DNA of 20,406 nucleotides from Corallochytrium limacisporum (Eukaryota; Opisthokonta). The position numbers and the translations under genes are program-made. The stretch lies in the NCBI GenBank assembly GCA_002811645.1, contig PDIP01000155.1, positions 1-20,406 on the forward strand, read 5' to 3'. Positions 1-8,763 of this stretch are shown one piece after another (position 1 is the first letter of the stretch; each line of letters opens with the position of its first letter). The notes beneath the pieces were generated by a model. That model was not told the DNA's origin and did no database searches. It saw only the letters and a program-made list of their open reading frames with translations.

Positions 1-358
1 GGGTCTCACAGTGGTTTTTTCTGTGAGTGGTTCCCCCCCCCGGGGGGGGGGGGGACCCGGGGAGGGGCAGTGGGTCCCTGCGATTCGATTCTCTTGGCGT
101 TGAACCGTCCAAATGAAGGGTTGTTTTATCTGTGGAAATGAAGGTATTCTAAAGAACATCGCATTTAACTGAATCTATTTGTTTGCGTAATTGTATTGAA
201 ACAAACTTCTACTGCGAAGTACGAAAAGAGACAAAGGGAAACTTTTCAGTGTTAAGTTCGAAGACAGGCTAATGGAACAATAAACAACAAAAGAGATATT
301 GAGATAGATCAGTGACTGGAAAGCTTGAGATAACACATACCGAGTTACAGGAACCAAA
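1..358. other. Left edge and 5' flank of the TFIIA gamma gene
   Basis: No gene is visible here. The first 30 bases hold a 7-bp inverted repeat (CTCACAG at 5-11, CTGTGAG at 21-27). This is followed by the poly(C)-poly(G) tract, listed separately, and a short G-rich stretch. From about 120 onward the sequence becomes A/T-rich and probably includes the promoter and leader of the TFIIA gamma gene. I see no convincing TATA box. Any gene further left is cut off by the window edge. Confidence 0.5.
33..54. repeat. Poly(C)-poly(G) palindrome near the left edge
   Basis: Nine C are followed directly by thirteen G, giving a perfect inverted repeat with no loop. A matching structure lies at the right edge (20367-20406). 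Tracts like this stop assembly or arise as sequencing artefacts, so the exact length should not be trusted. Confidence 0.85.
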
Positions 359-805
359 ATGGACGTTAGCAAGATTTTGTATGGTAGTTCTGGTCTGGGG
401 CAAGCTTTGGAAGAAACAATTCGTGACTTTATGGAGGAGGGACGGCTGACGGAAGTTCTTGCTGGTAAGATTCAAGAGCAGTACCTGAAGTCTCTTTTCG
501 TAATTCTTGCGCAACAGAAGAATCGAGTTGATATCAAAGCAAAATTAGCAACATACAGACATGCAGATGACGTGTGGCGGTTAACGCTTGAAGATGCAGA
601 CTTTGAGGATCGAGAGACCGGCCGAATGCGTCGCAGTCGGAAGGCTCGCATTGTAGCACTGCCCAAGAATGACATTTTGGAAAAGACGGGAAGCAAGGAC
701 GAGGTTGCTGAACAAGAAGCACAGTATGTACAGACCAGTCGACGTCGCAAGCGTACGACGCCATCCAAAAAGAAACATGACGATGCGGGCAATGAGGAGG
801 GATAA
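359..805 (+). CDS. GTF2A2: Transcription initiation factor IIA gamma (small) subunit
   Basis: TFIIA gamma pairs with the TFIIA alpha/beta subunits and stabilises TBP on promoter DNA in RNA polymerase II preinitiation complexes in the nucleus. Residues 8-55 match the family's N-terminal helical domain: YGSSGLGQALEETI corresponds to the usual YRxSTLGxxLxxTLDEL, followed by the helix ending in QQKNRV. Residues 58-102 match the C-terminal beta-barrel: KLATYRHADDVWRLTLEDADF, then a basic patch and KARIVALP. The protein has 148 residues, against 109 in human and 122 in yeast. The excess is a charged tail after residue 104 that carries a likely nuclear localisation signal (RRRKRTTPSKKK). The start is the first ATG of the frame, in a good context (A at -3, G at +4). 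No intron is needed. The next gene on this strand begins over 800 bp downstream. Confidence 0.9.
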   Translation: MDVSKILYGSSGLGQALEETIRDFMEEGRLTEVLAGKIQEQYLKSLFVILAQQKNRVDIKAKLATYRHADDVWRLTLEDADFEDRETGRMRRSRKARIVALPKNDILEKTGSKDEVAEQEAQYVQTSRRRKRTTPSKKKHDDAGNEEG

Positions 806-1641
806 GGTACCCAGAGCATCGCCTTACTACCGACTTAAGTGGTTTATGGTTCGTGTAGGAGGTAGAATACCCCTTGCCAATAGGAAGAGATCATGGGTAT
901 TGTCACTTTCAGCCACATGACCATCATGCGATCCGTAGTGACACCATTTCTATTGTAATCGAGAAAACGCAATACACACTCAAGCATTCTTACCTGTACA
1001 TTTAAAAGTCGTCGCACTGGGGATCTCCGAATCCCCCGAGGTACCGACAGTACTGACAAGTGGGAGTCCAATTTTTGCAGGTCCGGTCCCCAACGTACTC
1101 TCATTCCTCTGAACCTCTTACCACTGTTTGTCTTTTAGTCGGCTTAACATTTTCGCCGTTGACTGTCTGTCTCCATTTCCCCCCTCCTCATCTTTTCTCT
1201 GTGTGTCTGTGTTTCGCTCCTCCCCCCGAGGCCCCCCCGCTCTCCCGTCTCTCCGGTTACTTCGTGCCCGCCGATCGCGGCCATGGTGTCGAGTGGTCTC
1301 GGGTCGGGTGGACCGACTTAGTCTTGTGCGTAACAGCTATCCGGAGACCATAAGGGACATGAATACTCGTTAGCTGCACTATCTGAGCCTTGGTGCTAGG
1401 TACTTACAGGGTTGTTCCTTTGTAATCCATACGATGCCGCTGTAATATGGACTGGCTCAAAATTGGGTCGTGGCGACCATATTGTCGATGGTCAAGGGGA
1501 AGTAGTGAAGTCAGCGAAAAGAGAAGCAGAATCGCCATGAGTAAACTCTTCACGTAACAGACTGACGACTCTGCCATTCGCCAATCAGAGCGTCAGCGGT
1601 AGGTAGGACTTGCTTGTAACACCAATAAAAGGTAACACACC
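806..1641. other. Gap between TFIIA gamma and POMGNT1
   Basis: No convincing gene. It should hold the TFIIA gamma 3' UTR and the POMGNT1 promoter and leader. A short GC hairpin (GGGGAT 1019-1024 with ATCCCC 1031-1036) lies about 215 bp past the TFIIA stop. From about 1170 to 1260 the + strand is strongly pyrimidine-rich, with C runs such as CCCCCC and CCCCCCC. Further short inverted repeats occur at 1444-1493 (for example AATATGG 1444-1450 with CCATATT 1477-1483). The open frames here (97 and 81 codons) are low-complexity and resemble no family known to me. Confidence 0.6.
1581..1588 (+). promoter_or_regulatory. CCAAT box upstream of POMGNT1
   Basis: CCAATCAG, a good match to the NF-Y (CCAAT-box) consensus, lies 54 bp before the POMGNT1 ATG. 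NF-Y is conserved across eukaryotes. The position is close to the start codon, so it would have to act near or just upstream of the transcription start. Chance occurrence is possible. Confidence 0.3.
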
Positions 1642-3957
1642 ATGTCAAAAGCGATAAGGTTGACCCCTATTGGCCGCATGCTGGTGCGATGGGTCGGATT
1701 CGGGACCTTAGTGATTGCTATGTTCCTATTGTCAGCAGGATTGAACAGGGCATTACTTGCACTACTTCAGCCCGGAGACGGCCGTACTGGTGGCGGTGAG
1801 TTGAATCCATTAGAGGAGCAGCCACACTTAGGCACCCTAGAGAATACTGACGTCATGAATGTAGTTGTCAAGAGCGCACACAACGGTGCTCATTTTCGCA
1901 TCAATAACGAATTAATTTTTGCGACAAAGAAATCGCAACGTGGCATAGCTGTGGTAGTGGTGAATATGCAGTCAGGCAAGGTGACCAGCGCAAAGGTCTT
2001 TGATACCTTTTTGCGTGGTGGTAGTGAAGCACTGGAAACTTTCTTGACTGGAATTCATGAGGATCGAATGGTGTTATTCGCAGTCAAGGACGAAGGCAGT
2101 CATTCACTCACGGATGTTGTGAAAGACATCATTCAGTCCCAGTTCGGGAGTACCCGGATTCACGATCTCGACTACTTGGATACCTGGGCTTTCATTGCCT
2201 TCCAGGGATCGGTACAGCCAGACAGACTTTCTCCAACTGGTGCCTTGTCGAACACTGATACTTTGGAGCAACACCTGGAAGTCCTCTCCAAGGGTCGGGA
2301 TTTCGACTCCCCTGGAGAGCTGGCCAAGGCTACGGTGAGCGTGCGACTGCTATCTAAAGAACATCACATCTATTGTGCTGGATGGAAGGAAGAGAAAGCT
2401 GAAGATGGGATTTCGTCGCTAACGGAGCAGCGGAGACAGTTCTGTATTTCTTACGAGGGCTATGGCGCGCTGTGTCGCTGCAGAGATCCTTTGCCAGTGC
2501 GCTTTCCAGCGCGGCCCATGCCGCAGATTTCACGGCCCAATTGGCCTTGGACTCTTGCAGAGGAAGCGGACGAACAACAGACGTTGTTCAATCACATCGC
2601 CGGTATGGACCCGAGCTACCGTTCTCATGGACTGCTGCACCGGGCTCACTCAGATGATGACTTTGATGGTCTGACTCGAGAAGCAACAGAGGCACTCTAC
2701 AAGCACAGCACTGAGGCAGTACGAGCATTAATTGGGGATGCGCAATTCTTGGCATCAATTCCGGTCGCTGTCATTGCGTCCAATCGACCACAATACTTAC
2801 ACCGCACGCTTAGTGCTCTGTTGCGGGCAGACGGTGTGACGCGAACGTCAATCAATGTTTACGTGGACGGTGACCATCCGGAGGTTAGTGACGTTTGCAA
2901 TCTCTTGGGTATCTTTCACCGCAATTTTCAGGCGAGGGGTAGCCGCAGCGGGCGCATTGCGAATCACTACAAGAATAGTTTGACCCACGCGTTCGAACAT
3001 TTTATAGATGCACGGTATCTATTCGTCATGGAGGAGGATCTGGAGGTAAGCCCGGACGTGTTCACATACTTTGCACAGCTTGTCCCAGTTCTGGAGGTGG
3101 ATCCCTCGCTATACTGTATCAGCGCATGGAACGACCACGGTTTTCCACAGAGTTCGCATGACCCTGCCCTGGTCTACCGCACCGATTACATGCCGGGACT
3201 TGGCTGGCTACTAAAGCGGGAGCTGTTCGAGACAGAGCTCGGGCTCAAGTGGCCCATTCCAGAGAAGCGTTGGGACTGGGACATGTGGATGCGCAATCCG
3301 CGGATTAGACAAGGACGGGAGTGCCTCTACCCGGACGTATCTCGCACATTCCACTTTGGTGCCAGCGGTGTGAACGTCAACAACTACTTCCAGAACGCAT
3401 ACTTCTTGGGTCGCAAGAAGAATGAGGAGCGTGGCGTGCAGCTCCACGACCCGTCTCGGTTGCTCAAGAGAAATTATGAAGAAGACCTGCAGCACCTTGT
3501 GTCACACGCACGCGTGCTGGACCACTCGAAGGATCCGTGTGACCCAGACTTTGTGCCTACGGATGTCCAGGGCCAGGACTTCGTCTTTGTCTATGAAATG
3601 AATACTCGCAGAGATCCTGACCACTTTCTCCAGGCGTGTCGGTGCTTTGGCATTTGGGATCTGGACGTCCGGGCCACGCACCGAGGACTGAGTCGCTTCT
3701 GGTATAATGGCAACCGCATATTTGCTATCGGCCGGTACTCTCCGTATTGGATGTTTGTACCAGAGTTCGTGGAACCAATCAACGTGCGCAATCATAAAAG
3801 ACCAGGGGGTCCCACAGTGGTCGGCAAGCTAAAGGAAGTCATGAAACAGGAAGAAGAGCAGGCGAAGGAACGTCTTAAGGTGAGGAAGAGAGAGTGGCAA
3901 TTGGCACATGGTATCGTACCCGAGGATGACGATGATGACAACGCAGCACCGATGTGA
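1642..3957 (+). CDS. POMGNT1: Protein O-linked-mannose beta-1,2-N-acetylglucosaminyltransferase 1 (POMGnT1-like, GT13)
   Basis: The animal enzyme is a Golgi type II membrane protein that transfers GlcNAc from UDP-GlcNAc to O-linked mannose, as on alpha-dystroglycan. Here residues 1-15 are cytoplasmic and basic, and about 16-42 form one membrane anchor. Residues 72-190 look like the ILEI/FAM3-type stem domain that POMGnT1 has and GnT-I lacks. The GT13 catalytic domain starts at IPVAVIASNRP (residue 373). It contains EED at 464-466 (the DXD-equivalent that binds metal and nucleotide sugar), SLYCISAWND, MPGLGW, and WDWDMWMR from 544. Asp547 aligns with the proposed catalytic base of the animal enzyme. 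The match continues past the core (VLDHSKDPC, FGIWDLDVRATHRGL), which separates it from GnT-I/MGAT1. At 771 residues it is longer than human (660). The excess includes a charged C-terminal tail (about 720-771: KEVMKQEEEQAKERLK, DDDDD). The gene has a single exon and converges on WDR75. Confidence 0.9.
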   Translation: MSKAIRLTPIGRMLVRWVGFGTLVIAMFLLSAGLNRALLALLQPGDGRTGGGELNPLEEQPHLGTLENTDVMNVVVKSAHNGAHFRINNELIFATKKSQRGIAVVVVNMQSGKVTSAKVFDTFLRGGSEALETFLTGIHEDRMVLFAVKDEGSHSLTDVVKDIIQSQFGSTRIHDLDYLDTWAFIAFQGSVQPDRLSPTGALSNTDTLEQHLEVLSKGRDFDSPGELAKATVSVRLLSKEHHIYCAGWKEEKAEDGISSLTEQRRQFCISYEGYGALCRCRDPLPVRFPARPMPQISRPNWPWTLAEEADEQQTLFNHIAGMDPSYRSHGLLHRAHSDDDFDGLTREATEALYKHSTEAVRALIGDAQFLASIPVAVIASNRPQYLHRTLSALLRADGVTRTSINVYVDGDHPEVSDVCNLLGIFHRNFQARGSRSGRIANHYKNSLTHAFEHFIDARYLFVMEEDLEVSPDVFTYFAQLVPVLEVDPSLYCISAWNDHGFPQSSHDPALVYRTDYMPGLGWLLKRELFETELGLKWPIPEKRWDWDMWMRNPRIRQGRECLYPDVSRTFHFGASGVNVNNYFQNAYFLGRKKNEERGVQLHDPSRLLKRNYEEDLQHLVSHARVLDHSKDPCDPDFVPTDVQGQDFVFVYEMNTRRDPDHFLQACRCFGIWDLDVRATHRGLSRFWYNGNRIFAIGRYSPYWMFVPEFVEPINVRNHKRPGGPTVVGKLKEVMKQEEEQAKERLKVRKREWQLAHGIVPEDDDDDNAAPM

Positions 3958-4424
3958 AAGCGGTTGGATTGATGCTGCAACTCATGATATAATGGATGTA
4001 ATTCATTTTGTATAATGAAATCAAAATTGTTTTACCAAGTTTTAGTAGACATAGGAATGCTTGTAAGGCTCGATAGTAATGAATTTTTATCCACTAGGTG
4101 CGAAGAAGATTACTGATAAACTCCAAATCGCGCCAGTGTAGGCGTAACAGCACCATCTGTTTCGGCTGCCGAGAGGTTATCATTGTCGGTCGACCCTGGC
4201 TCTTGCCACCCTTGAGCACGCCGCGAAGCTTCGGTGGTATGTCTTTATAATCTACCACTGTGCGAACGTATGGGAACTAAACTTCGTCACCGCCGGGGCA
4301 AGAGCTTGGTGCCATCGCCACCACATTCTACCGCAAACAGTTGACGCGAATGCCGATTCACTATGAGTTAGGTAAAAAACATGTCCTACTCAAGGGAAAG
4401 GGCACTAAACGAGTGACACTGCAC
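3958..4424. other. 3'-to-3' gap between POMGNT1 and WDR75 with nested inverted repeats
   Basis: Bases 3958-4120 are A/T-rich and look like a POMGNT1 3' UTR. Bases 4120-4360 are more G/C-rich and can fold as one long arm. The pairings are: GCGTAAC 4142-4148 with GTTGACGC 4340-4347 (one bulged G); GCACCA 4150-4155 with TGGTGC 4307-4312; GCTCTTGCC 4199-4207 with GGCAAGAGC 4297-4305; GCGAAG 4223-4228 with CTTCGT 4282-4287; CGGTGGTA 4232-4239 with TACCACTG 4253-4260 (one G-T pair). The same stretch has a 72-codon open frame without an ATG (4148-4366, +). I recognise no known RNA family. It could be a structured RNA, a WDR75 3' UTR element, a relic of something inserted, or chance. Confidence 0.35.
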
Positions 4425-7403
4425 CTAACCCTCGGGGACAGCGGGATTTCTGCAGACAAAGTCAGAGATTGAGGGCCGCTGGTCGGCCGCGCCTCCCTCC
4501 GCTTGGAGCCTCACGCGGCGGACGGGTTGGAAGGTGGCGGGTACCTTGATGACCTTTTCGGAGATGGTAGCCGCAGCAGCGCTGTCGTTCTGTGCCACCG
4601 GAGCAGATGAATCAGTGCGAAAGGAGGGCTGAGTTATGCTGGCCATGACTTGGGAGAGCAGGAGTGACACGGAGGGGAGCATGTGACCCTGCTCGTAGAC
4701 GCCAAAGATCGTCTTCATCAGGCGATCTTGTCCTGCAGCCTGGCGTTTGCGGCTGGCTGCCATGGTGACGGTGGCCTCACCGTCGGTATCACCAGTAATG
4801 TCATTGTCGTTGTCTTCGTCCATATCAATGGCCAAACGCTTCGTGCCCTGAGCCTCGTCTTCTCCCTGCAGCTTGACTTCCTCAATGCGGTCATCTGCCC
4901 CGCCTGTGGCAATGTACAGACGGCCTGCATCCTGCAGACAGCACAGTGCCGCGTTTTCCGTGCTACTATCGGACAGAGGTACGTAGCACAGAGCTGCCAA
5001 CGGCTTGCTGCCAACGTTGAATGCCGTCGGCGCCTTCGCGGTGTCCTGCACGGCATACTCGTAGGCCCCGCGGTTTCCCGAGTTCTCGCAAATAACTGCA
5101 AAGCACGCATCTTCCGACGAGGATAACGCTGTTTGAGATCTCAGAGGCTTCGGGCCCGCGGCAATGCTTTCAACGATCTTTCCGTGGCCATCAACCAAAC
5201 CCTGCATTGAGCCCGTCAGCAGATTCCAGATGTAGATCTTTTCGCCTGTGCTGGCGAGCAGGATTGGGTGCCCTTGGGGGGTTGAATGCAGCCGCATAAC
5301 CGATTCACCGGGGCCACAACCCACCAATGTACTAATGAGTTCCAGAGTCGTAGAGGCCCAAACAGTAATAATTTGTCCAAAGCTTACAAAGATCGTGGAA
5401 CCGTCCCCAGACAGAGCGGCGCACTGACTGCGCATGCCTTTGTATGTTGCTGACAGGGTCCGGGTCCAAGAGCTCGGAGCAGTAGACTTACGTGTGTGCC
5501 TCCCTGTGCCTCCTACCGGCTCCCATTTGAGTATCTTACCATCATTTCCGACGGTCCAGCAACAGTTCTCGATCGGATGGTATAAAACTGAATGAATATC
5601 CCATGGACAGGCCATGGGCATGCCCCTTAGGCTGTGGTACTGTGACAGAGTGTTTGCTTCGTGGGGCTGGTCTGCTAGGGCGACTCGCCGGTAAATGGGC
5701 TTGCCTGCCTGCTCATCCACACGACTCCAAAAAGACAGACGACTTCGTGGAAACAGCAGAGAGACGTCAGTGGCGTGGTCTTTGTGCTGTGTCTGTTGAG
5801 CACCAGTGGATTTGGCTTCCATAGTCTCTCTCGCAGAGTCAAGCCAGCTCTCCACAGTGACCAGCACACTGGCACTGCTGTTGAAGGCGGCTGTGCTGAT
5901 CTGGCGATGCTGAACCTTGCCGTGATCTGTGGGACCGAGGACGTTCACAGTCTCGAGGTTAATAGTGTACACATGACGGTCATAGAGCACATCATAGACC
6001 TGAAGTTGGCCGGGGCCCGCATCCAGGATCACACTATGCCTATTTCCCAAGACAGGAGGTGCCGGGATCATCAACCGTTGTTTGCGCTCCTGCGCAGCGT
6101 CAACGTGGATTCCCTTGATTTCCAAAAAGATCTGGAGGGTATTGGTGTTTACAACCTTGACACTATTGTTGGCAAAAGTCAACACAACACTCACACCACC
6201 AGACGCGTTGCTCGCATCATCGTCCAAGTACACACTGCCAACAATTCCAGATCCTAAGCGTGGCAGGAACGTCTTGGCATTACTGCTCAATTGCCACACT
6301 ACCATGACACCCTCCAGACCACCACTAACGCAATAACCCCCGTCTGGGCTGAGAGCAATGGCAGCTACTCCCTGAGCATGCCAATGGAGAGTGGTGATGG
6401 GCACCTGTGGTGGCATCAGACTGGCAGCGTGTTGCTGTGTATCTTCTTCATCAAGAATGTCCCCGTTAGGCAACTGTTCTGCCTTACCAGCGCTCTGAAT
6501 GGTCAGGTTGAGCAGCGCATCGAGGCGCAGAATGCTTATCTCACCGATTGCATTACCCAAGGCAACACGGGGTCGCTCCCGGTCACCGGCAATGCAAGTG
6601 TAGCGATGCTTACCATCAACCCTGTAAACTTTCCTTGTGCTAATGTTATAGATGCGGCACTTATTATTCCATATCATGACAGCCATATCGCCGCCACAGG
6701 TAGTCAGCTTCACGGAACTCACCTCAAACTTGCGAGTCGTGTCTGTATCATCTTCACCCTTCTGATTTTCTCCACCGTCATGATCCAGAGACACTCGGTG
6801 GGTGCCCAGTTGAGAAATTGTACAATCCGTATCACTGTCGTCGTGTCTCATATTCAGTTTTGATACAAACAGGCGCAGCATGAGCTTGTTCTTGCCTGAC
6901 TTGGTCATTGCCACACCAATCAACTGGCTTGCCTCCGTGGGATGTGGTGCCATATCGATTATGGCCATCTTGCTGGAGTTGCCCTCTTCAAGAGACTGGA
7001 GAGGTATTTGCCAAGTCCGGAATACGCTGCAGTCCAATGTATCCATCCCAGCGATGCTGCCCTTGTGCCCGCAAACAAATAAACGGAATCTCTGTCCCAT
7101 AGGCTTGCATAACGCAACAATGTTCTCACCTGGTAGGGGAATGAAGGTGTGCAATCTCTGCCCCGTGCGTAGGCTGTATATCCGTAGGCGCTCACCATCT
7201 GCCGCAAAGAATTTCTTACCATCCTTCGAAGTTGCCACCGTCCGGTTGTACAGTCCACCACCAAGCATGTGGTCGGACGGAACTGATTCACTCTTTGTGA
7301 TCATCTCCTGTTCACTGTCTAGAATCCTAGCTGCAACCACTTCACTCTTTGAGGAAGTTTTCGTTTTTGCTCCTCGTTTCTTCGGGGAGGCGGGGGTCAC
7401 CAT
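4425..7403 (-). CDS. WDR75: WDR75 / Utp17-like WD-repeat protein of the small-subunit processome
   Basis: WDR75 (yeast Utp17/Nan1) belongs to the t-UTP/UTP-A subcomplex, which binds nascent pre-rRNA in the nucleolus and is needed for rDNA transcription and 18S maturation. The N-terminus has a basic nuclear signal (SPKKRGAKTKTSSK). The body then reads as two WD40 propellers. Family-like blocks include LYNRTVATSKDGKKFFAADG, the LHWHAQGVAAIALSPDGGY / GGLEGVMVVWQL / FLPRLGSGI run, GPGQLQVYDVLYDRHVYTI and AAFNSSASVLVTVESW. In the second propeller are SQCAALSGDGSTIFVSFGQI, ITVWASTTLELISTLVGC and EKIYIWNLLTGS. A late block near residue 905 (GHMLPSVSLLLSQVMASI) matches the C-terminal helix that WDR75 shares with other t-UTPs. 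At 992 residues it exceeds human (830) and yeast (896). The excess is in acidic or polar insertions, such as one around residue 861 (DEDNDNDITGDTDGE). It has a single exon, with an A at -3 of the ATG. Confidence 0.85.
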   Translation of the reverse strand: MVTPASPKKRGAKTKTSSKSEVVAARILDSEQEMITKSESVPSDHMLGGGLYNRTVATSKDGKKFFAADGERLRIYSLRTGQRLHTFIPLPGENIVALCKPMGQRFRLFVCGHKGSIAGMDTLDCSVFRTWQIPLQSLEEGNSSKMAIIDMAPHPTEASQLIGVAMTKSGKNKLMLRLFVSKLNMRHDDSDTDCTISQLGTHRVSLDHDGGENQKGEDDTDTTRKFEVSSVKLTTCGGDMAVMIWNNKCRIYNISTRKVYRVDGKHRYTCIAGDRERPRVALGNAIGEISILRLDALLNLTIQSAGKAEQLPNGDILDEEDTQQHAASLMPPQVPITTLHWHAQGVAAIALSPDGGYCVSGGLEGVMVVWQLSSNAKTFLPRLGSGIVGSVYLDDDASNASGGVSVVLTFANNSVKVVNTNTLQIFLEIKGIHVDAAQERKQRLMIPAPPVLGNRHSVILDAGPGQLQVYDVLYDRHVYTINLETVNVLGPTDHGKVQHRQISTAAFNSSASVLVTVESWLDSARETMEAKSTGAQQTQHKDHATDVSLLFPRSRLSFWSRVDEQAGKPIYRRVALADQPHEANTLSQYHSLRGMPMACPWDIHSVLYHPIENCCWTVGNDGKILKWEPVGGTGRHTRKSTAPSSWTRTLSATYKGMRSQCAALSGDGSTIFVSFGQIITVWASTTLELISTLVGCGPGESVMRLHSTPQGHPILLASTGEKIYIWNLLTGSMQGLVDGHGKIVESIAAGPKPLRSQTALSSSEDACFAVICENSGNRGAYEYAVQDTAKAPTAFNVGSKPLAALCYVPLSDSSTENAALCCLQDAGRLYIATGGADDRIEEVKLQGEDEAQGTKRLAIDMDEDNDNDITGDTDGEATVTMAASRKRQAAGQDRLMKTIFGVYEQGHMLPSVSLLLSQVMASITQPSFRTDSSAPVAQNDSAAAATISEKVIKVPATFQPVRRVRLQAEGGAADQRPSISDFVCRNPAVPEG

Positions 7404-8304
7404 ATTGATTCTTTACTATGCTACAAGCTACTTTCCAAACCTCTTTAGTCTACATCCTGGATCCCGTTGTGCACGCCCTTTCGTTTTGTCCGCCTTACGT
7501 CAGCAGTTCAGCAATCTTGCGCCTGTGTTTATTGTGGAAGAAGTTTAAAAACCTTAACTGAATTCTTCCCTTAAGCAGGTTTCTTGAATTGCGCAAAATT
7601 ATTGCGACTGACCTGTACGTGCATGCTTCAAGGTGAGCGCCATGAGACCCGCCCCCCACCCCACCACCCTCACACCCTCCCTATACACTCTCACCGCACA
7701 CGCGCAGCCACGAGAGAATGGGGGCCTAATTTTTGTCGGGACCCAGTAAGGGTTCCCCTGCTCATCACCAGCACACGTGGAACGGTAATCAAATCAGCCC
7801 CTTCAAGCTTCACTGTGGGCCGCTCACCCAAGCCATTCACTATCAATCCAGACGAAGACAATCAGAGTGGTTGGCTTGAGAACGATAGGTCCAAGTTCCA
7901 CAGCACGGAAAGCTGTTGTGGTCTGTTGAAGGCACAACAACAGAAGGTACCAGTGGTATCATTCGTGCGTTCACAAAAAAATTCGATTGGGGTTTGGAAT
8001 CGTGAAAGAAATCTCTATGTACGGCTTTCCCAGTGGGGTATCCGTCGCCCAGCAGAGTCTTTGACAGACAGTGACCTTCGGGCAGTGTGGGACGCTTGGT
8101 GTGGAAGCAGGGCCATGAGTTGAAGTGGAAAGTTCCTGAGGGATATCATAGCGATTTAGTTTAGACATGAAAACAATAACCCAGTCGTTGCAACTGACAA
8201 TTGTTGGGTACTTGAACTGCTGATCATAAAACAATTAACACTTGAGCTGCCTGGTCCACTAGAGAATTCATTTCCCGTACGTAAATTCCTTTAAAACAAC
8301 AAAT
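7404..8304. other. Shared 5' region between divergent WDR75 and NDK genes
   Basis: About 900 bp separate the two start codons, so both promoters must lie here. Bases 7649-7700 are a C-rich tract (CCCCCC and CCCC runs, then CTC/CAC repeats). The NDK leader just before 8305 is A-rich (ACAACAAAT before the ATG), which suits efficient initiation. One open frame on the + strand runs from a TTG at 7584, or from the first ATG at about 7623, to 8123. I see no family resemblance in it and do not call it a gene. Confidence 0.5.
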
Positions 8305-8763
8305 ATGTCCAACACTGAGCGCACCTACATCATGGTCAAGCCGGACGGCGTCCAGCGCGGTCTGGTCGGTGAGATCATCAAACGCTTTGAGGCCAAGGGT
8401 TTCAAACTCGTCGCCCTGAAGATGACCAGCCCTTCCAAGGAACTGTTGGAGAAGCATTACACTGATCTGAGCTCTAAGCCTTTCTTCCCCGGTCTCATCG
8501 AGTACATGAGCTCTGGTCCCGTTGTTTGCATGTGCTGGGAGGGTAAGGGCGCTGTCAAGACTGGTCGTGTCATGCTCGGCGCCACCAACCCTGCTGACTC
8601 TGCCCCAGGCACCATCCGTGGTGACCTGTGCATTGAGGTCGGCCGCAACATCTGCCATGGTTCCGACGCCGTTGAGTCTGCCAACAAGGAAATTGCTCTG
8701 TGGTTCGGCGAGGGTGAGCTGAACGCCTGGGAGAAGGCTGACAAAAGCTGGATCTACGAGTAA
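8305..8763 (+). CDS. NME1: Nucleoside diphosphate kinase (NME1/NME2 type)
   Basis: NDK moves the gamma phosphate of a nucleoside triphosphate (usually ATP) onto nucleoside diphosphates by a ping-pong mechanism through a phosphohistidine. It keeps NTP and dNTP pools balanced in the cytosol. The 152-residue length equals the group I animal enzymes. Lys12 lies in [11 protein letters not shown]. The catalytic His is residue 118 in [11 protein letters not shown], the same number as in human NME1. Other family marks are the [15 protein letters not shown] block, [22 protein letters not shown], and the ending [20 protein letters not shown]. Codons end mostly in C or G, as expected for an abundant protein, in contrast to the more A/T-rich TFIIA gamma gene. 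No targeting extension is present, so a cytosolic location is likely. It is a hexamer in other eukaryotes. Confidence 0.97.
   Translation: MSNTERTYIMVKPDGVQRGLVGEIIKRFEAKGFKLVALKMTSPSKELLEKHYTDLSSKPFFPGLIEYMSSGPVVCMCWEGKGAVKTGRVMLGATNPADSAPGTIRGDLCIEVGRNICHGSDAVESANKEIALWFGEGELNAWEKADKSWIYE

Noticed and set aside
5-27. A 7-bp hairpin with a T-rich loop at the left edge
   Set aside because: It is too short to stand out from chance and lies next to a stretch that may be an assembly artefact.
7584-8123. A 179-codon open frame between WDR75 and NDK
   Set aside because: It opens with TTG, not ATG (first ATG near 7623), runs through a C-rich tract, resembles no family I know and lies where two promoters are needed. 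A transcript or a homologue would revive it.
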